Notes: generated by a model from the letters alone, not told the origin. A DNA stretch of 52,923 bases from Diplocarpon mali (GCA_024741835.1 JAENRP010000308.1:1-52923), one strand, 5' to 3'; shown: positions 21,183-33,730, counted from the first letter of the stretch. Translations and numbers: made by a program.

Positions 21183-24100
21183 CTAAACAATTATTTGAAA
21201 GCTTTAGAGGTTTAATAAATAAATAAAGCTTTTAAACTTCTAGCGGTTTGGGTTCTTAATAAGCCTATTTGCGTATATCTTTTTAGTAAAAAGGTAGATT
21301 ATTTAAAAGCTTCCTCTTTAGTACTCTTAGCGGATCTATATATTATTAATTTTAATATATTAAAGGCTTATCTTAATCTTCTTATTTTCTATAATAATTA
21401 GCCGAATTATCTATTAATTATTATAATATATATTCTATTTAAAGAAGGAGTCTATGCGAATCTCCTTAAAGAGGCGTTTTATAGCTATTATCTCCTTTAT
21501 AGTAAAAACTATACTATAGAGTTCTACTTTAATAAAGGAAAGCGTGATAGTCGCTTAGCGATTTACTTTCTAAATAATCGGTCCTTTAAATAGGAAGAAG
21601 ATATATTCTTAAAAGGATCTACGGGTTTTTTAATCATCTTTAAAAGAAGCATTTAAAGATGTAACTAATTAGTATTCCTAAGCCTTAAAGCTATAGGCAA
21701 TTCTTAAGAAGCGCATACTATATAAGTATTAAAGCGTCTAATCCGCAGCTAAGAGGTGCTTAAAGCTTAGATTAGTTAAGAAGAAAGATAATTAAAAGGC
21801 TGCGAACGCAATATTTAAGTATATTATAATCGCTATATAAAGAATAGAGCCTATTTTCTCTTAGTACTCCTTTACCTTTTCTAAGAAAGCTTACCCTAAG
21901 TTCTTAATAAACTCCTTCTTTAGTAGTAGAGTATTAAGTACTCTTCTTATATTAGTTTTAAACTTTTAAGCGATCTTCTTAATATAAGTATTATAAATTA
22001 AGGAGATCCTCTTTGCCTTCCTATCTTAAATAATCCTTATTTTAAGGAACTAAGAGATATCTCTTATAATAATAAGCTTATATGCCCTCTTTAGGTCTTC
22101 AATTAGACGAATCGCCTAATTTAGGTTAAAGGCCTAATATAATACTTGAATATTGTTAATATAAAACGCTATAAAGACTATGCGATCCTTTATTATAAAA
22201 ATACAAGGCTCTTTACCTAGTAGCTTAAGTTAAAGGCCTTTAAGCGTTCCTACGAAGTTCTTATACTATAGTATTAAAGAGTCTTTTAGCTTATAGAGCG
22301 CGCAGTCCAGTTCTACTATTATACTAAGGCGCTTAAAGCCATTTAGTAAGAGGTATATAACTAGAGCACTCCTTAGGTCTTTAAGAGCGTTAATAAACAT
22401 ATTAATAATATCGAACTGCTTTACTTCTATATTAAAGTATATAGTAAGTACTATTAGTACTTTAAAAGACCTTACTATAAGCGTGGTTGCATAGGTTAAG
22501 AAAATTAAAGCTTTATCTTAAAGATCCCTTTGTATAATTAGCTATAATTAGCACTTTAAAAGCTCGCTAAGGCTATTAACCTTATAGGTAAAAACCTATT
22601 TTAATAGTATTAGCAGGGGTTTTAAGTAGTCCTTTTATATAATTCTTTAGTAACTCTAAGATTCTAGATTCCTAATCTCTTAATGCCCTCTTTTTTTAAA
22701 TCGTTTACTAAAAGGGTGCTTCTTTAGGTCTAGCCATCCTTTTAAAGGCTTTAGCAGAAAGCCTTAGTACTATAGGCGGTTAAAAGACTGCGCTCTATCC
22801 TTTACCTAACTATTAACTATAGCTTTAATAATTATATAAACTATCAAATAGTCCTTCCTATCCTCCCTTATCTATTTGTTTACTTAAAAGGTTGATATAA
22901 ACTCCTATATATATAAAGAGTAAAGTAAATTAATATTACTTTAAGAGAGTATATACTTTAAAGTAATAGTATATACTTTTAAAGTCTCCTATTGCTTAAC
23001 ACTTAAGCGTCTTATCCTCTTTTACCTAAGAAGAGGGAGTTCCTTTTTGCGCTTTTCTCTATAGGTCTTCTCCTCTATTTTTATTATTACTAAAGGTTCC
23101 TCTAAGAGTCTAAGTAGCTCTATCTCTTAAGCCTATAGTTTCTAAGCTAGTATTACAACTTAAGGTATTATATTATTAAGGCCTACTCCTTTTACTAAGT
23201 CGCTTCTTATAAGACTATTAAAGCTCCTTCCAGATCTTAGTAGTAGTGCCTCTAGCCTTCTATTAGAGTTTATTAAAGCTTGCCTTTATAATTAAAGACT
23301 TTATCTTAAAGCCCTTAAGCCATTTCTATTCTTATATAGAATAGTAGCTAAAGATCTGCCGATCGCCTTATAAAACTTATCTTTAAAGACTCCCTTAGAG
23401 TTATCTATAGTTCCTTCTTTAATAAGGCCTTTATAGGGAATTATTACTCTTAAGCTCTAGTCGCTATTTGCCTTCTTAAAGACTAGCGAAGTGGCTTCTA
23501 ATTTGCTTACTTCTACCCTTGAGTTTCTAAGTAGGTCTTTTAAAGAATTTGGATTTAAGTTAAAGCCTTTTATATTATTAATTAAAGGCTATAAAGTAGC
23601 ATTAGTCTATAATGCAGGCTCTTCTTATATAGCGGCTTCTTCTGCAGCGATTACATTTAGCCTTATAATAAGCTTTAATTCCTTAAAAATGCCTTTGAAC
23701 TTAGCGTCTTAAGCTCCCTCTCCCTCTTTAATTAATTAGAAGGTTATCTTAAGTTCCTAGCGCAATATAGGGTTTACGCACTTAGCTTTTGGACTATAGA
23801 AGAGAGACTTATCGAATTCGATATTATAAGTCATTATTACTTACTAGAGTATAGGAACCTAGATTCTATAAATATTAGAGGTAATATATCTAATTAAGTA
23901 ACTTAAGTACCTTTGTAGTTCAATTTTAAAGGTTCGGCAGTCCCTTCCTACCTCCCTCTCTTTAATTAAAAGGTATACGTAAGCGCTATATATATAAATG
24001 CGATTTTAGTCTAGCTTTAAGCTTACTATTATCTACTTAATAAGTAGCGGCTTATAGAATCGAAAATACTACTTAAACCAACTGTAAAGAGCCTTACTTA

Positions 24101-26714
24101 ATAAGATCATCTTCTTCTTAATAAGTGGGGAGATATTATAAAAGTATATAGCAGCCTTTACAACCTTTGGCCAAAGGCTTATTAAAAGCCTAGTATAGAT
24201 CCTTATTTTAATAAAGCGTTTAATTAACTCCCTTTCTACTTGCTCTGCACCTTTATTAGGTTGGTATATATAAGTAGGAGTAAGCTTTAAATCGATTCCC
24301 TCCTCTTTTACCTATCTTTAGTACTTTATAAGAGAGTCTTCCCTTAAGAAGATTATTAAAGTATTATTATCTTGCCTAATCTTGCAAATAGAAAGCTTAT
24401 ATTAGCGTTTTACTTATGCTTCAAAGGCCTAAAGGACTTCTATAACTACATCTTTGCCCTTCGATCTTAGTAGGAATATCTAAAGTATACTACTATACTT
24501 ATCCTTAATTAAAAGAACCTATAAGCAACTATTATATAAGTTATTTAAAAAGTTAAAAAGATCTTAAAAGATCTTAAAGAAGGGCTTTAAAGATCGGTTC
24601 TTAAAAGTAGCGTAAGAAATAACTTATTTAGCAGACGCTATTATATATGCAAGGCACTTTAGCCTTTATATTCCCTTGATCTTTACTCCTTTAGCGCACT
24701 TAACTAGCGCTTAGAAAGCCTTTACGCCTAGGTAGCCAGCGCAAAGGTGCTAAGTGTACGCATTATTATCCTATACCTTAATAGGCGTATAGCTAGACTA
24801 GAACCTATTATAAAGCGTTATCTTAATTATAAGGAACGCTATTAAGGTAGAGAAGTTATATTAAAGTATATTTAAAAGATCTAAATAGTTAATAGGCTTA
24901 TATTTAAAGAAAATGAGATTATAGCAACGCTTTAACTAAGCTCGCTTTATAGAATCTCTAATACTCTTAAAGTGTAAAGTGAGATCTACCCTAGAGTATT
25001 AAAAACCCTTATTTGCAAGGAGCCTCTTTAAGATAATATTAGTAGTAAACTCCTTTATAATAGTAATATTGTATAGCATTATCCTTATAAGAGAGCTATT
25101 ATATTATAGAAGAGAGTCTACTATATATCTATTACCTCTTTTAATAATTAGGAGTCTTAAGGTACTTGCTTTAATATATTATTATAAGTCGCCAAAAGAC
25201 TTAAAGGTACCTGCGATAAGTAAATCCTTTAAATTAATAATATAAGTAGCTGCGCAATTATTAAAGAGCATACTTAAGGAGAGCGGGTAGCATTCTAGCT
25301 TAAAGAGGTAGTAGACGTTAAACGATTCTTCAAAAGCATTAAAGGCAAAGGGATCTATTACTATAAAGACTAGTAAGTTCTCCCTTTTGCCTAAACTATC
25401 CTCTCTAAAGGCTAAAGCCTTTCCTTTAAATTTATCAATTGCTATTATCGCAATATCATTCTCCTTAAGCTATACTTAAAGACCTTTAAACTAATCTCTT
25501 GCGTTTAACGCCTTTTATATTTATAAGACCTCCTTTTGCAAAGGGAGAACCTTTATATTTTCCTTACGCCTATTTATAGTATATAACAGTTTCCGATAGT
25601 CCTAGGGCTTCTAATAGTAGTTGGTAGAGCCTTTATAAGGGCACTTAGGCCTGATCTCCCTTTTAGAGCTTATAAAGCGATTTCAGGAGCTGCTTGCTAA
25701 AGCCTGCGAAGGGGTTTCAGCATTTAGGAGAGACTCTTGAATAGCAAAAACTGCTAGCCCTTTATTATTAATTACTCTATTGGATTTAATGCTTACTAAG
25801 GCGCGGCTTAGCTATATTAAGTTATACTTGCATAGGGTTCTTATCTGCTTATTAATAATTATTTCCTCCTTTAAGCGGATCGCCTAACTTAGATTAATCT
25901 TTACTATAATTGAGTTTAAAAAGTCAATTACTCTTAGTCTCCCTTTGATCTTAGGAAGACTATATTACTCTACTAAGCGGTATGCCTCCTACTACTCCCA
26001 GATCTACTATTAAGTGTTAGTTCTCCTAATCTTACCTTAGTATAGTATATCGTAGTACTAAAGCCTTATCTAAGACTGAATAGCCTTATTGGAAGGCGCA
26101 ATATTACGCTTTAAAATAGATACTAAGCCTTAGAGTAAGAGTTGCTAGTTTACCAAATTGGCATATAGGTTATTAGCAGTGCTTCTACTTATAAGAGTAT
26201 CTCTATTAGGTATTAAAGAGGAGAGCTTCTTAATTTGGATTTATACTTAAGCTATTGCAAAAGCTAGAAGCGTTCTATCGATAGTCTTAGAGACCTATTC
26301 TAGTAGTAGCTTATAGTATTTGCATTAGGTCTTCTAAGTCTCCTTATATATAAGGTGCTCCTTTATTAGGATTTTATATTTATCCTTAATGTCTTTATAA
26401 AAGGCCTATAGAAAAGGAGCCTTTAATAGGTCTCTTAGGAGAAAGCGGGCGTAAATCTATTTAGATAAAGTTGCTATATACTTTTTATATAACCTCGCGT
26501 ATACTATGCAAAGGTTAGCTATTTCCAATTCCTTAAGCTCTTATATAAAGGGAGCTTAAGGCTCGGTCTTTATAATTAACTTAAATAAGAGTCTTAGATT
26601 GGTAAAAATGGTGATATTATAAAGCTTAATAAAGAATATATATTTACTAAACCACTTTACTTAAAAGGCAAAGGTATTAAAGCAAGGCTTAGAGATGCTT
26701 AAAGCATTAGATAT
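21183..26714 (-). pseudogene. C1 gag-pol polyprotein (Copia C), degraded
   Basis: One minus-strand frame (first codon base equal to 2 modulo 3) was checked at five points: gag start, protease, RT, RNase H and end. The start is a former ATG, now ATA, at 26714 (xSNALSISKPC). Gag occupies roughly 480 codons and ends with a degraded knuckle (CPYKGSTNYYQKPxDYRKL) near 25600. Protease: MLFNNCAATYI from 25271, where the usual DxGA Asp reads Asn. Integrase is in the 24900-23900 region. RT: FYINNIQVLY, with TAT at 22163, where YVDD has both Asp changed to Asn. RNase H: IKVELYSI near 21530 and IIYLFTKKIYANRLIKNPNR near 21270, corresponding to PTxxMxADxLTK. The stop at 21183-21185 is the likeliest end but could be a mutated Gln. 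Confidence 0.82.
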
Positions 26715-26906
26715 ATTAAATAGAGTCTAGTAAAAAGGTTAGATATATAAATGAAGTTTACAAATAAGGTTCGATCAGAAAATAGAGATTTATTAATTGA
26801 AAATGAAGGTCCTTTAAGTTATTATAAATACTCGAAAAGTCGGTCAAGAGCTTAAAGGGCCCTTTAGCCAGTTGCATATAAAGAGAAAGCATATTAAAGT
26901 GCTTAT

Positions 26907-26918
26907 AGGACTTATAAC
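26907..26918 (-). promoter_or_regulatory. C1 primer-binding site
   Basis: Adjoining the 5' LTR on the minus strand is AGTTATAAGTCC. Like the A1 site, this fits GGTTATGAGCC after RIP-type changes and suggests priming by the anticodon-loop region of initiator tRNA-Met. Confidence 0.5.
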
Positions 26919-27115
26919 TATGGTGCAATCGGCTGGAGGGCCTTTATTAGGTCGCTTAAGAGGCTTATAAAAGTAGGAGTAGATGATTAATTGTATTATT
27001 CTTTAATATATATATAGTAAAGAGACTTCGGAAAGAAAAGGGAGAGTCTATGACTCAGCAGAGTCACGTAGAGGGTCTCCAGAATAAGTGGAGACTCCGC
27101 CCATTCTGCACGACA
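26919..27115 (-). repeat. C1 5' LTR
   Basis: This is 197 bp, TATGGTGCAA to GCACGACA on the plus strand, followed by the TATAG duplication. Confidence 0.9.
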
Positions 27116-27878
27116 TATAGTAATATTTAAGTGCTATTGATTATTAGTCTACTACCTATTCTATTTCGCAGGTATATATCTGCCTTAACCGCAAGGTCCT
27201 AGAATTCCAATAGTAGGTTAGCATCTTGCAATAGAGCGCAATAGTTAGTCTCTACTTGCTAAATACTTTACTTAGCGATGCTATTTTAATAAGAGCCTTT
27301 ATATATTATGATTAGTTTGTAATAAACTCCTTATTTTACCTATTTATTAAGCTTTGCCTTAATCTCTAATATATTATTAGACCTAATAGCTATTAGCTTT
27401 AATTAGGTTTAGTATTCCTCTATTACTTTCTAAGTTTCCAACTTTTCTATAAGCTTAGATTTAGTCTTAGCGCAAATAGTCCATATCTATTAAGTAGAGT
27501 TATCTACTATTTAAGAAAACCAATTGTTTCCTTTAATTAAAGTTATAAATAGTTTAATAGTATTAATAGATATTAGTGCTAGTATTAAATCTTTTTATAG
27601 ATTAAGCTTAGTTTGCATTTGATTTCGAAGTTTTATTAGCTTGCAAATTCGGCATATTAGACGATCCTTTAGTACTTAGATCTTCTGTTTTAAAGTCGAG
27701 ACCTTATATAGGCCCTTTAATTTCTCTAGCCTTAGATGCGCGAATCTTCTATATATTAGCTAATACCTTAATAGGCTTTCGGCATCTAATAGCTTTAATA
27801 GCCTATTATTAGTTAATACTTTATTATTAGCAGCTAGAAAGGACTAGTAATAGTAATTTAAGGTTTTGCCATTTTCCA

Positions 27879-28350
27879 ATTATAAGCCCGGCTTAAGAGT
27901 CGTTTTTAATAAAACTATAAGATCTATTTACAGTCTTAACTTAAGAGTCGATTTCTTAGAAATGGCAAGATCTACTTGCAGTCTTAGCTTAAGAGTCATT
28001 TTTAATAAATTTGCAAAGTTCACTTGCGATCTTAGCTTAAAAGTCATTTCTGCGAATTTCACTTATAATCCTAGCTTAAGAGTTATTATTAGCAAATCTA
28101 TAAAATTCACTTATAGTCTTAGCTTAAGAGTTATTTCTACTAAATTCACTTATAATCTTAGCTTAAGAGTTATCTTTAAGGATATATTGCATTCTACTTA
28201 TAGTCTTAGCTTAAGAGTCATTTTCGCAAATTTCACTTATAATCTTAGCTTAGGAGTCTATCTATTCTCTTTATCTTTACTTAATTGTATTAGAGTAAAG
28301 AGTGCACTTTCCTTAAAGGAATCCACTTATAGATCTAGCTTAAGAGTTAA
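27879..28350 (-). repeat. Motif array in A2, 10 units
   Basis: Ten units are visible by their shared TTAAGAGT phrase at 27893, 27941, 27989, 28037 (TTAAAAGT), 28076, 28124, 28163, 28211, 28250 (TTAGGAGT) and 28340. The spacings are 48, 48, 48, 39, 48, 39, 48, 39 and 90. Read in element direction this is the A1 pattern (90, 39, 48, 39, 48, 48) plus three extra units, so the array changes by whole 39- or 48-base units. Confidence 0.88.
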
Positions 28351-29696
28351 TTTCTATAATATTACCTTTAAAATAATATAAAGTTTATCTTTAATTTTAA
28401 TTTTAAAGATTACTTTATAATTATTATTTATAAACTATATAAATTGATTATTAAAAACTCCTATATAATTCAACTTTATATAAATCTTATAATTAGATAA
28501 AAGATTAATACCTAAGCTAGGTATAAGGAGAACATTTTACAAAAGGAAAGAAATACTAGCGATATTTATCTTTACTATACTTATTAAGTTTATATATAAC
28601 CTTCTACTACTAACCTTAATAGAGCGCCTTTTTATTTTAATAAGTAGGCCTTTAAATAGGTAGGATTTGTTAGTTATATATATTATACAATTAGTATTAC
28701 TATACTAATTAGATTTAAGGATCTTATAAAGATTGGCTTTTAAAACGTAAGCATCTTTATTATAATTATCGTTTAAATTATTAAAAGTAGATTTAAGTTT
28801 AAATAACTTACTATTATTATTAGAGGTATTTGCTAAAGTTTTAGCTAAATAGCCTTTTCCTTTGCCTTTTCTTAATAGTTATAGCCTTTGGTAGGATAAG
28901 GGCAGTTTGCTTCTTAACTTTTACTTCGATTACTTCTTAATATTAAAGCTAGCGACTATATTAATCAGTTGCCTTTTAACTTTATAATTAGTAATATTAT
29001 AAGTACTATTATAGAAGTAGCATTCCTAATAAGCTTAAGGGCTTATCTTACGCTCTTTCCTCTTCTTAGGCTTATTATTGCCTTATAACGCAGCATTTGC
29101 TGATTTAAAGCGTCCTTTAAAGTCTTGCTTAATAGTTTAAAAGAGGTCGATCTTCTTATAGATCTTAAGGTTAGGTTAGATAAGAAGAGATTGTTTTATA
29201 ATAGTAAACTTAAGAGGAAGGCTATTGAGTAGGAAATTAAAAAGCTAAGTTTCCTTAAAAGTCATAGCTATCCTAGGATCTGCGGCTTTTACTCTCCTCT
29301 TTGCTTTATATAGTATAGACTAAGCAAAGTCTATATTTATATCTATATCCTTACTATCTTTATCTTTTCTATATTAAAATAAAGTGATCTACTATAATAG
29401 ATGCTAAGTATTAAAGGCAGTTATTTAAAAGTATTTTACCTTTAAAGTATCCTATCTTATCTTTATATTATTATAAACTTAAATAAAATCTTAGTCTTTA
29501 TTATTTAAACCTCTATTAATCTTAAGCTTGCATTTAGTTAAGGCCAGCCTATACTTCTTCTCCTTTTCTATATTTAAAATCTGCCTTTAGGATTCTTGGT
29601 TATTATTTATTAAAGCTCTTAGGCTAAGCTTATTTAACATATCTGGCAAATCCTTAGTAGTTATATTAGCTATTAAAATAGAAGTAGACAAATTAG

Positions 29697-30124
29697 TGTG
29701 AAATATGAGGGCTGGCCGATATGGTAAAGAGAGTATAAGGTAGTATTGAGTAGTAAGTAATAGTAGTAGTTGTTGAAGAACTTGGAGACTTAGGAGGCTT
29801 GATTCCTAACTACAGGAGCAAAGCAATCTATATATACAAAACATCTTGAGCTTCTAGAACCTTCTAGTATATTGGAGTTATACTAGATTATAAATCAATA
29901 TAGGTATACGTAATAGAATACGTAATCCTTTGATTTGTAATATAGTTTTAGCTAAACTTAGTACTATGAGTCATAGCTAAATATAGAACTATGACTTATA
30001 GCTAGGATATAGAGTTCATAGCTAATTTAGTATAGCTATGATTTCTAATCCAACTTAGCTAGTATAGCTACTCCACCTTAGCTATTCCTACTTAGCTAGT
30101 ATAGCTATGATTCTATATTCAACA
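29697..30124 (-). repeat. Family B LTR (3' LTR of a minus-strand element)
   Basis: This is a 428-bp LTR. On the minus strand it begins TGTTGAATATAG just after a G-rich tract (CAGGGGGCG) and ends TTTCACA, where A2 gag begins. It contains several irregular copies of a TAGCTATGATTCTA or TTAGCTAGTATAGCTA phrase (29945-30125). It keeps many CA and TG dinucleotides and is nearly identical to 1-118, so it seems much less RIP-affected than its surroundings. Confidence 0.82.
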
Positions 30125-30236
30125 CGCCCCCTGAATCATATCTTTAATAGCAATTAAAGAGCTTATTGCTAAGTGGTTTAGGGACTCGGCTAATTGAAGT
30201 TCTTTAGCCTAGTATAGCTATGATTCTATAATTAAC
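30125..30236 (-). mobile_element. Stub of family B interior
   Basis: About 110 bp of B interior remain. It reads on the minus strand as a short open peptide (LAESLNHLAISSLIAIKDMIQGA region) running into the polypurine tract. It also contains a second partial copy of the LTR-start phrase (30205-30236). The rest of B is absent and C2 begins abruptly at about 30237, so this is a deletion or recombination junction. Confidence 0.6.
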
Positions 30237-33200
30237 ATTATTTCTCGCGCTACCTCTAAGAACTGATCTCTAAGGCCCTTCTTTAGGATCTCCTAGGATC
30301 TCTTTAACTTTTTAAATAACTTATATAACAATTGCTTATAGGTTCTTTTAATTAAGGACGAGTATAGTGGTATACTTTAGATATTCCTATTAAGATCGAA
30401 GGGCGGAGATATAGTTATAGAGGTCCTCTAGGCCTTTAAAGTACAAGTGAAACGCTAATATAGGCTTTCTATTTGCAAAATTAGGCAAGATAATAACACT
30501 TTAGTAATCTTCTTAAGGGAAGACTCTCTTATAAAGTACTAAAGATAGGTAAAAGAGGAGGGAATCGATTTAGAGCTTACTCCTGCCTATATATACCAAC
30601 CTAATAAAGGTGCAGAGCAAGTAGAAAGGGAGTTAATTAAACGCTTTATTAAAATAAGGATCTATACTAGGCTTTTAGCAAGCCTTTGGCCAGAGGTTAT
30701 AAAGGCTGCTATATACCTTTATAATATCTCCTTACTTACTAGGAAGAAGATGATCTTATTAAGCGAGGCTCTCTATAGTTAGTTCAAGTAGTATTTTCGA
30801 TTCTATAAGCTACTGCTTATTAAGCAGATAACGGCAAGCTTAAAGCCTAACTAGAGTTACGTTTATATATATAGCGCTTACGCATACCCTTTAATTAAAG
30901 AGAGGGAGGTAAGGAGGGATTGTTAAACTTTTAAAATTGAATTATAAAGGCACCTAGGTTACTTAGTTAAATATATTACCTTTAATATTTATAGAATCTA
31001 AGTTCTTATACTTTAGTAAGTAATAACGATTTATAATATTAAATTCGATAAGTCTCTCTTCTATAGTCCAAAAGCTAAGCGCGCAAACCCTATATTATAT
31101 TAAGAACTTAAGATAACCTTCTAATTGATCGAAGAGAGAGAGGGAGCTTAGGATACTAAGTTCGAAGGCATTTTTAAAGAATCGGAGCTTATTATAAGGC
31201 CGAACGCAATCGCTGCAAAAGAAGCTACTATATAGGAAAAGCCTATATTATAGACCGACGCTGCTCTATAACCTTTAACTAATAATATAAAAGGCCTTAA
31301 CTTAAATCTAAATTCTTTAAGAGACCCGCTTAGAAACTCAAGGGTAGAAGCAAGCGAACTAGAAGCCACTTTGCTAATCTTTAAGAAGGCAAATAGCGAC
31401 TAAAGCTTAAGGGTGATAATTCCCTATAAAGGCCCTATTAAAGAAGGAATTATAGATAACTTTAAAGGAGTCTTTAAAGACGAGTTCTATAAAGCGATCG
31501 GCAGATCTCTAGCTATTATTCTATATAAGAATAGAGATAGCTTAAGGGCTTTAAGATAGAGTCTTTAGTTATAAAGGCAAGCTTTAATAAACTTTAGTAG
31601 AAGGCTAGAGGCATTGCTATTAAGATCTGGGAAGAGCTTTAATAGTCTTATAAGAAGCGACCTAATAAAAGGAGTAGGCCTTAATAATATAATACCTTAA
31701 GTTATAATACTAGCTTAAAGACTTTAGACTTAGGAGATAGAGCTACTTAAACTCTTAAAGGAACCTTTAATAATAATAAAAATAAAGGAAAAGACCTATA
31801 AAGAAGAGCGTAAGAAGGAACTCCTTCTTCTTAAGTAAAAGAGGATAAGACGCTTAAGCATTAAGCAATAGGAGACTTTAAAAGTATATAATACTACTTT
31901 AAAGTATATACTCTTTTAAAGTAATATTAATTTACCTTACTTCTTATATATAAGAGTTTATATTAACCTTTTAAGCGAACGAATAAATAAAGGAGGATAA
32001 GAAGGACTATTTAATAGTTTATATAATTATTAAAGCTATAATTAATAGTTAAGCAAAAGATAGAACGCAGTCTCTTAACTGCCTATAGTACTAAGGCTCT
32101 TTGCTAAAGCCTCCGAAAGGATAGCTAGACTTAAAGAAGTACCCTTTTAACAAACGATTTAAGAAAGGAGGGCGCTAGGAGATTAGGAATCTAGAATCTC
32201 AGAGTTGCTAGAGAATTATACAAAGGGACTACTTAAAGCCCTTACTAATACTATTAAAATAGGTTTTTACCTATAAGATTAATAGCTCTAGCGAGCTTCT
32301 AAAGTGCCGATCACAGCTAGTTATACAAGGGGATCTTTAAAATAAAGCTTTAATTTTCTCAACCTACGCAGCTACGCTTGCAGCAAGGTCTTTTAAGGTA
32401 CTAATAGCACTTACTATATACTTCGATATAGAAGTAAAGCAGTTCGACGTTATTAATGCATTTGTTAACGCTTTTAAAGACCTAAGGAGTGCTTTAATCA
32501 TATGCTTCTTACTAAATGGCTTTAAGCGCCTTAGTATAATAGTAGAACTGGACTGCGTGCTTTATAAGCTGAAAGACTCTCTAGTGCTATAGTATAGGAA
32601 CTTCGCAGGAACGCTCAAGGGCCTTTAACTTAAGCCATTAGGCGAGGAGCCTTGTATTTTTATAATAAAGGATTATATAGTCTTTATAGCGTTTTATATT
32701 AACGATATTTAAGTATTATATAAGGCCTTTAACTTAAATCAAGCGACTTATTTGATTGAAGACTTAAAGAGGGCGTATAAGCTTACTATTATAAGAGATA
32801 TCTCTTAGTTCCTTAAAGTAAGGATTATTTAGGATAAGAAGGTAAAGAGGATCTCCTTAGTTTATAATACCTATATTAAGAAGATCGCTTAAAAGTTCGG
32901 AGCTAATATAGGGAAAGTGCTTAATACTCTACTACTAAAGAAGGAGTTTATTAAGAACTTAAGGCAAGCTTCTTTAAAAAAGGTAAAGGAGTACTAAGAG
33001 AAAATAGGCTCTATTCTTTATATAGCGATTATAATACGCCTAGATATTGCGTTTGCAGCCTTCTAACTGTCTTTCTTCTTAACTAATCTAAGCTTTAAGC
33101 ACCTCTTAGCTACGGATTAGATGCTTTAATACTTATATAGCACGCGCTTCTTAGGAATTGCCTATAGCTTTAAGACTAAGGAATACTAATTAGTTATATC

Positions 33201-33485
33201 TTTAGATACTTCTTTTAAAGATAATTAAAAGACTTATAGATCCTTTTAAAGATATATCTTCTTTTTATTTAAAGGACCGATTATTTAAAAAGCGAATTGC
33301 TAAGCGATTGTTATACTCTCTTCTACTAAAGTAGAACTCTATAGTATAGTTTCTACTGCAAAGGAGATAATAGCTATAAAATGCCTCTTTAAGGAGATTT
33401 GTATAGACTCCCTCTTTAAATGGAATATATATTGCAATAACTAATAGACGATTTAGCTAATTGTTATAAAGAATAAGAAGATTAA
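30237..33485 (+). pseudogene. C2 pol: integrase, RT and RNase H, degraded
   Basis: The plus-strand frame matches C1 pol. The integrase part includes DLELTPAYIYQPNKGAEQVE (about 30567-30630), the PxxxxQNGxAER-type segment, and RTRLLASLWPEV-like sequence after it. RT and RNase H follow, with FYINDI near 32690 (one Asp of YVDD kept) and TKVELYSIVSTAKEIIA near 33325. The frame is cut by D in the last part of RNase H at 33485. Stops are at Gln/Trp positions as in the other elements. Gag and protease have been lost at the 30237 junction. Confidence 0.82.
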
Positions 33486-33730
33486 TATAAAACAGAGGGG
33501 AGACAACACAAGAATAGGCCTAAGGGAAGACCCAAAAACAAGAGGAGGCAGCACCACAAGCGGGCTCTCTTAAATAAGATATTAGGAATAAGTCCTAAGT
33601 ATAGGGTATATTCAGTACTATAGCGACGCGCGCTATCTCTATATACAGAAGATGGCCCTTTTATCCTCCTATTGTCCTACGCCGATCATATAATATATAT
33701 TATAAGACCTATCTATCTTAGGTCTTTATA
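33486..33730 (-). repeat. D 3' LTR
   Basis: This is a 245-bp LTR, pair of 48997-49241, related to the E LTRs. It contains GCGCGCTATCTCTATATA near its middle. Confidence 0.9.

Larger units (their letters stand above)
19546..27120 (-). mobile_element. C1: complete Copia family C element, minus strand
   Basis: C1 is 7,565 bp (19551-27115) with 197-bp LTRs and perfect 5-bp TATAG duplications (19546-19550 and 27116-27120), inserted in A2 integrase. The minus strand carries leader, gag, protease, integrase, RT and RNase H, then an unusually long (about 1.4 kb) GC-rich 3' region before the purine tract AAGGGGTA and 3' LTR. The primer-binding site resembles that of A. C elements contain none of the palindromic motifs seen in A, D, E and F. 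Confidence 0.92.
16711..29696 (-). mobile_element. A2: minus-strand Copia A element split by C1, 5' end lost
   Basis: This is a second A-family copy on the minus strand. Segments are 16711-19550 (3' LTR, 3' UTR, RNase H, RT) and 27121-29696 (integrase, motif array, protease, gag). C1 lies between them with TATAG duplicated on both sides. At 29696 the gag sequence is cut by a B LTR, and the A2 gag start and 5' LTR are not found beyond it. A2 carries more RIP-type changes than A1. Confidence 0.88.
17211..29696 (-). pseudogene. A2 gag-pol, degraded, in two pieces
   Basis: The stop TAG lies at 17211-17213. From there up to 19550 the minus strand follows A1 RNase H and RT. The integrase, GAG-pre-integrase, motif array, protease and gag parts follow at 27121-29696, after C1. 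Gag is cut at the position equivalent to A1 about 4275. Stops are denser than in A1. The long open stretches seen on the opposite strand (for example 18907-19221 and 27866-28381) are antisense to this frame. Comparison with A1 and A3 gives a direct record of which sites were mutated in each copy. Confidence 0.85.

Noticed and set aside
23491..23712. Open frame on the plus strand of C1 (and 31148-31369 minus in C2)
   Set aside because: Both lie antisense to Copia C pol between integrase and RT. They mirror each other because the two C copies are inverted.
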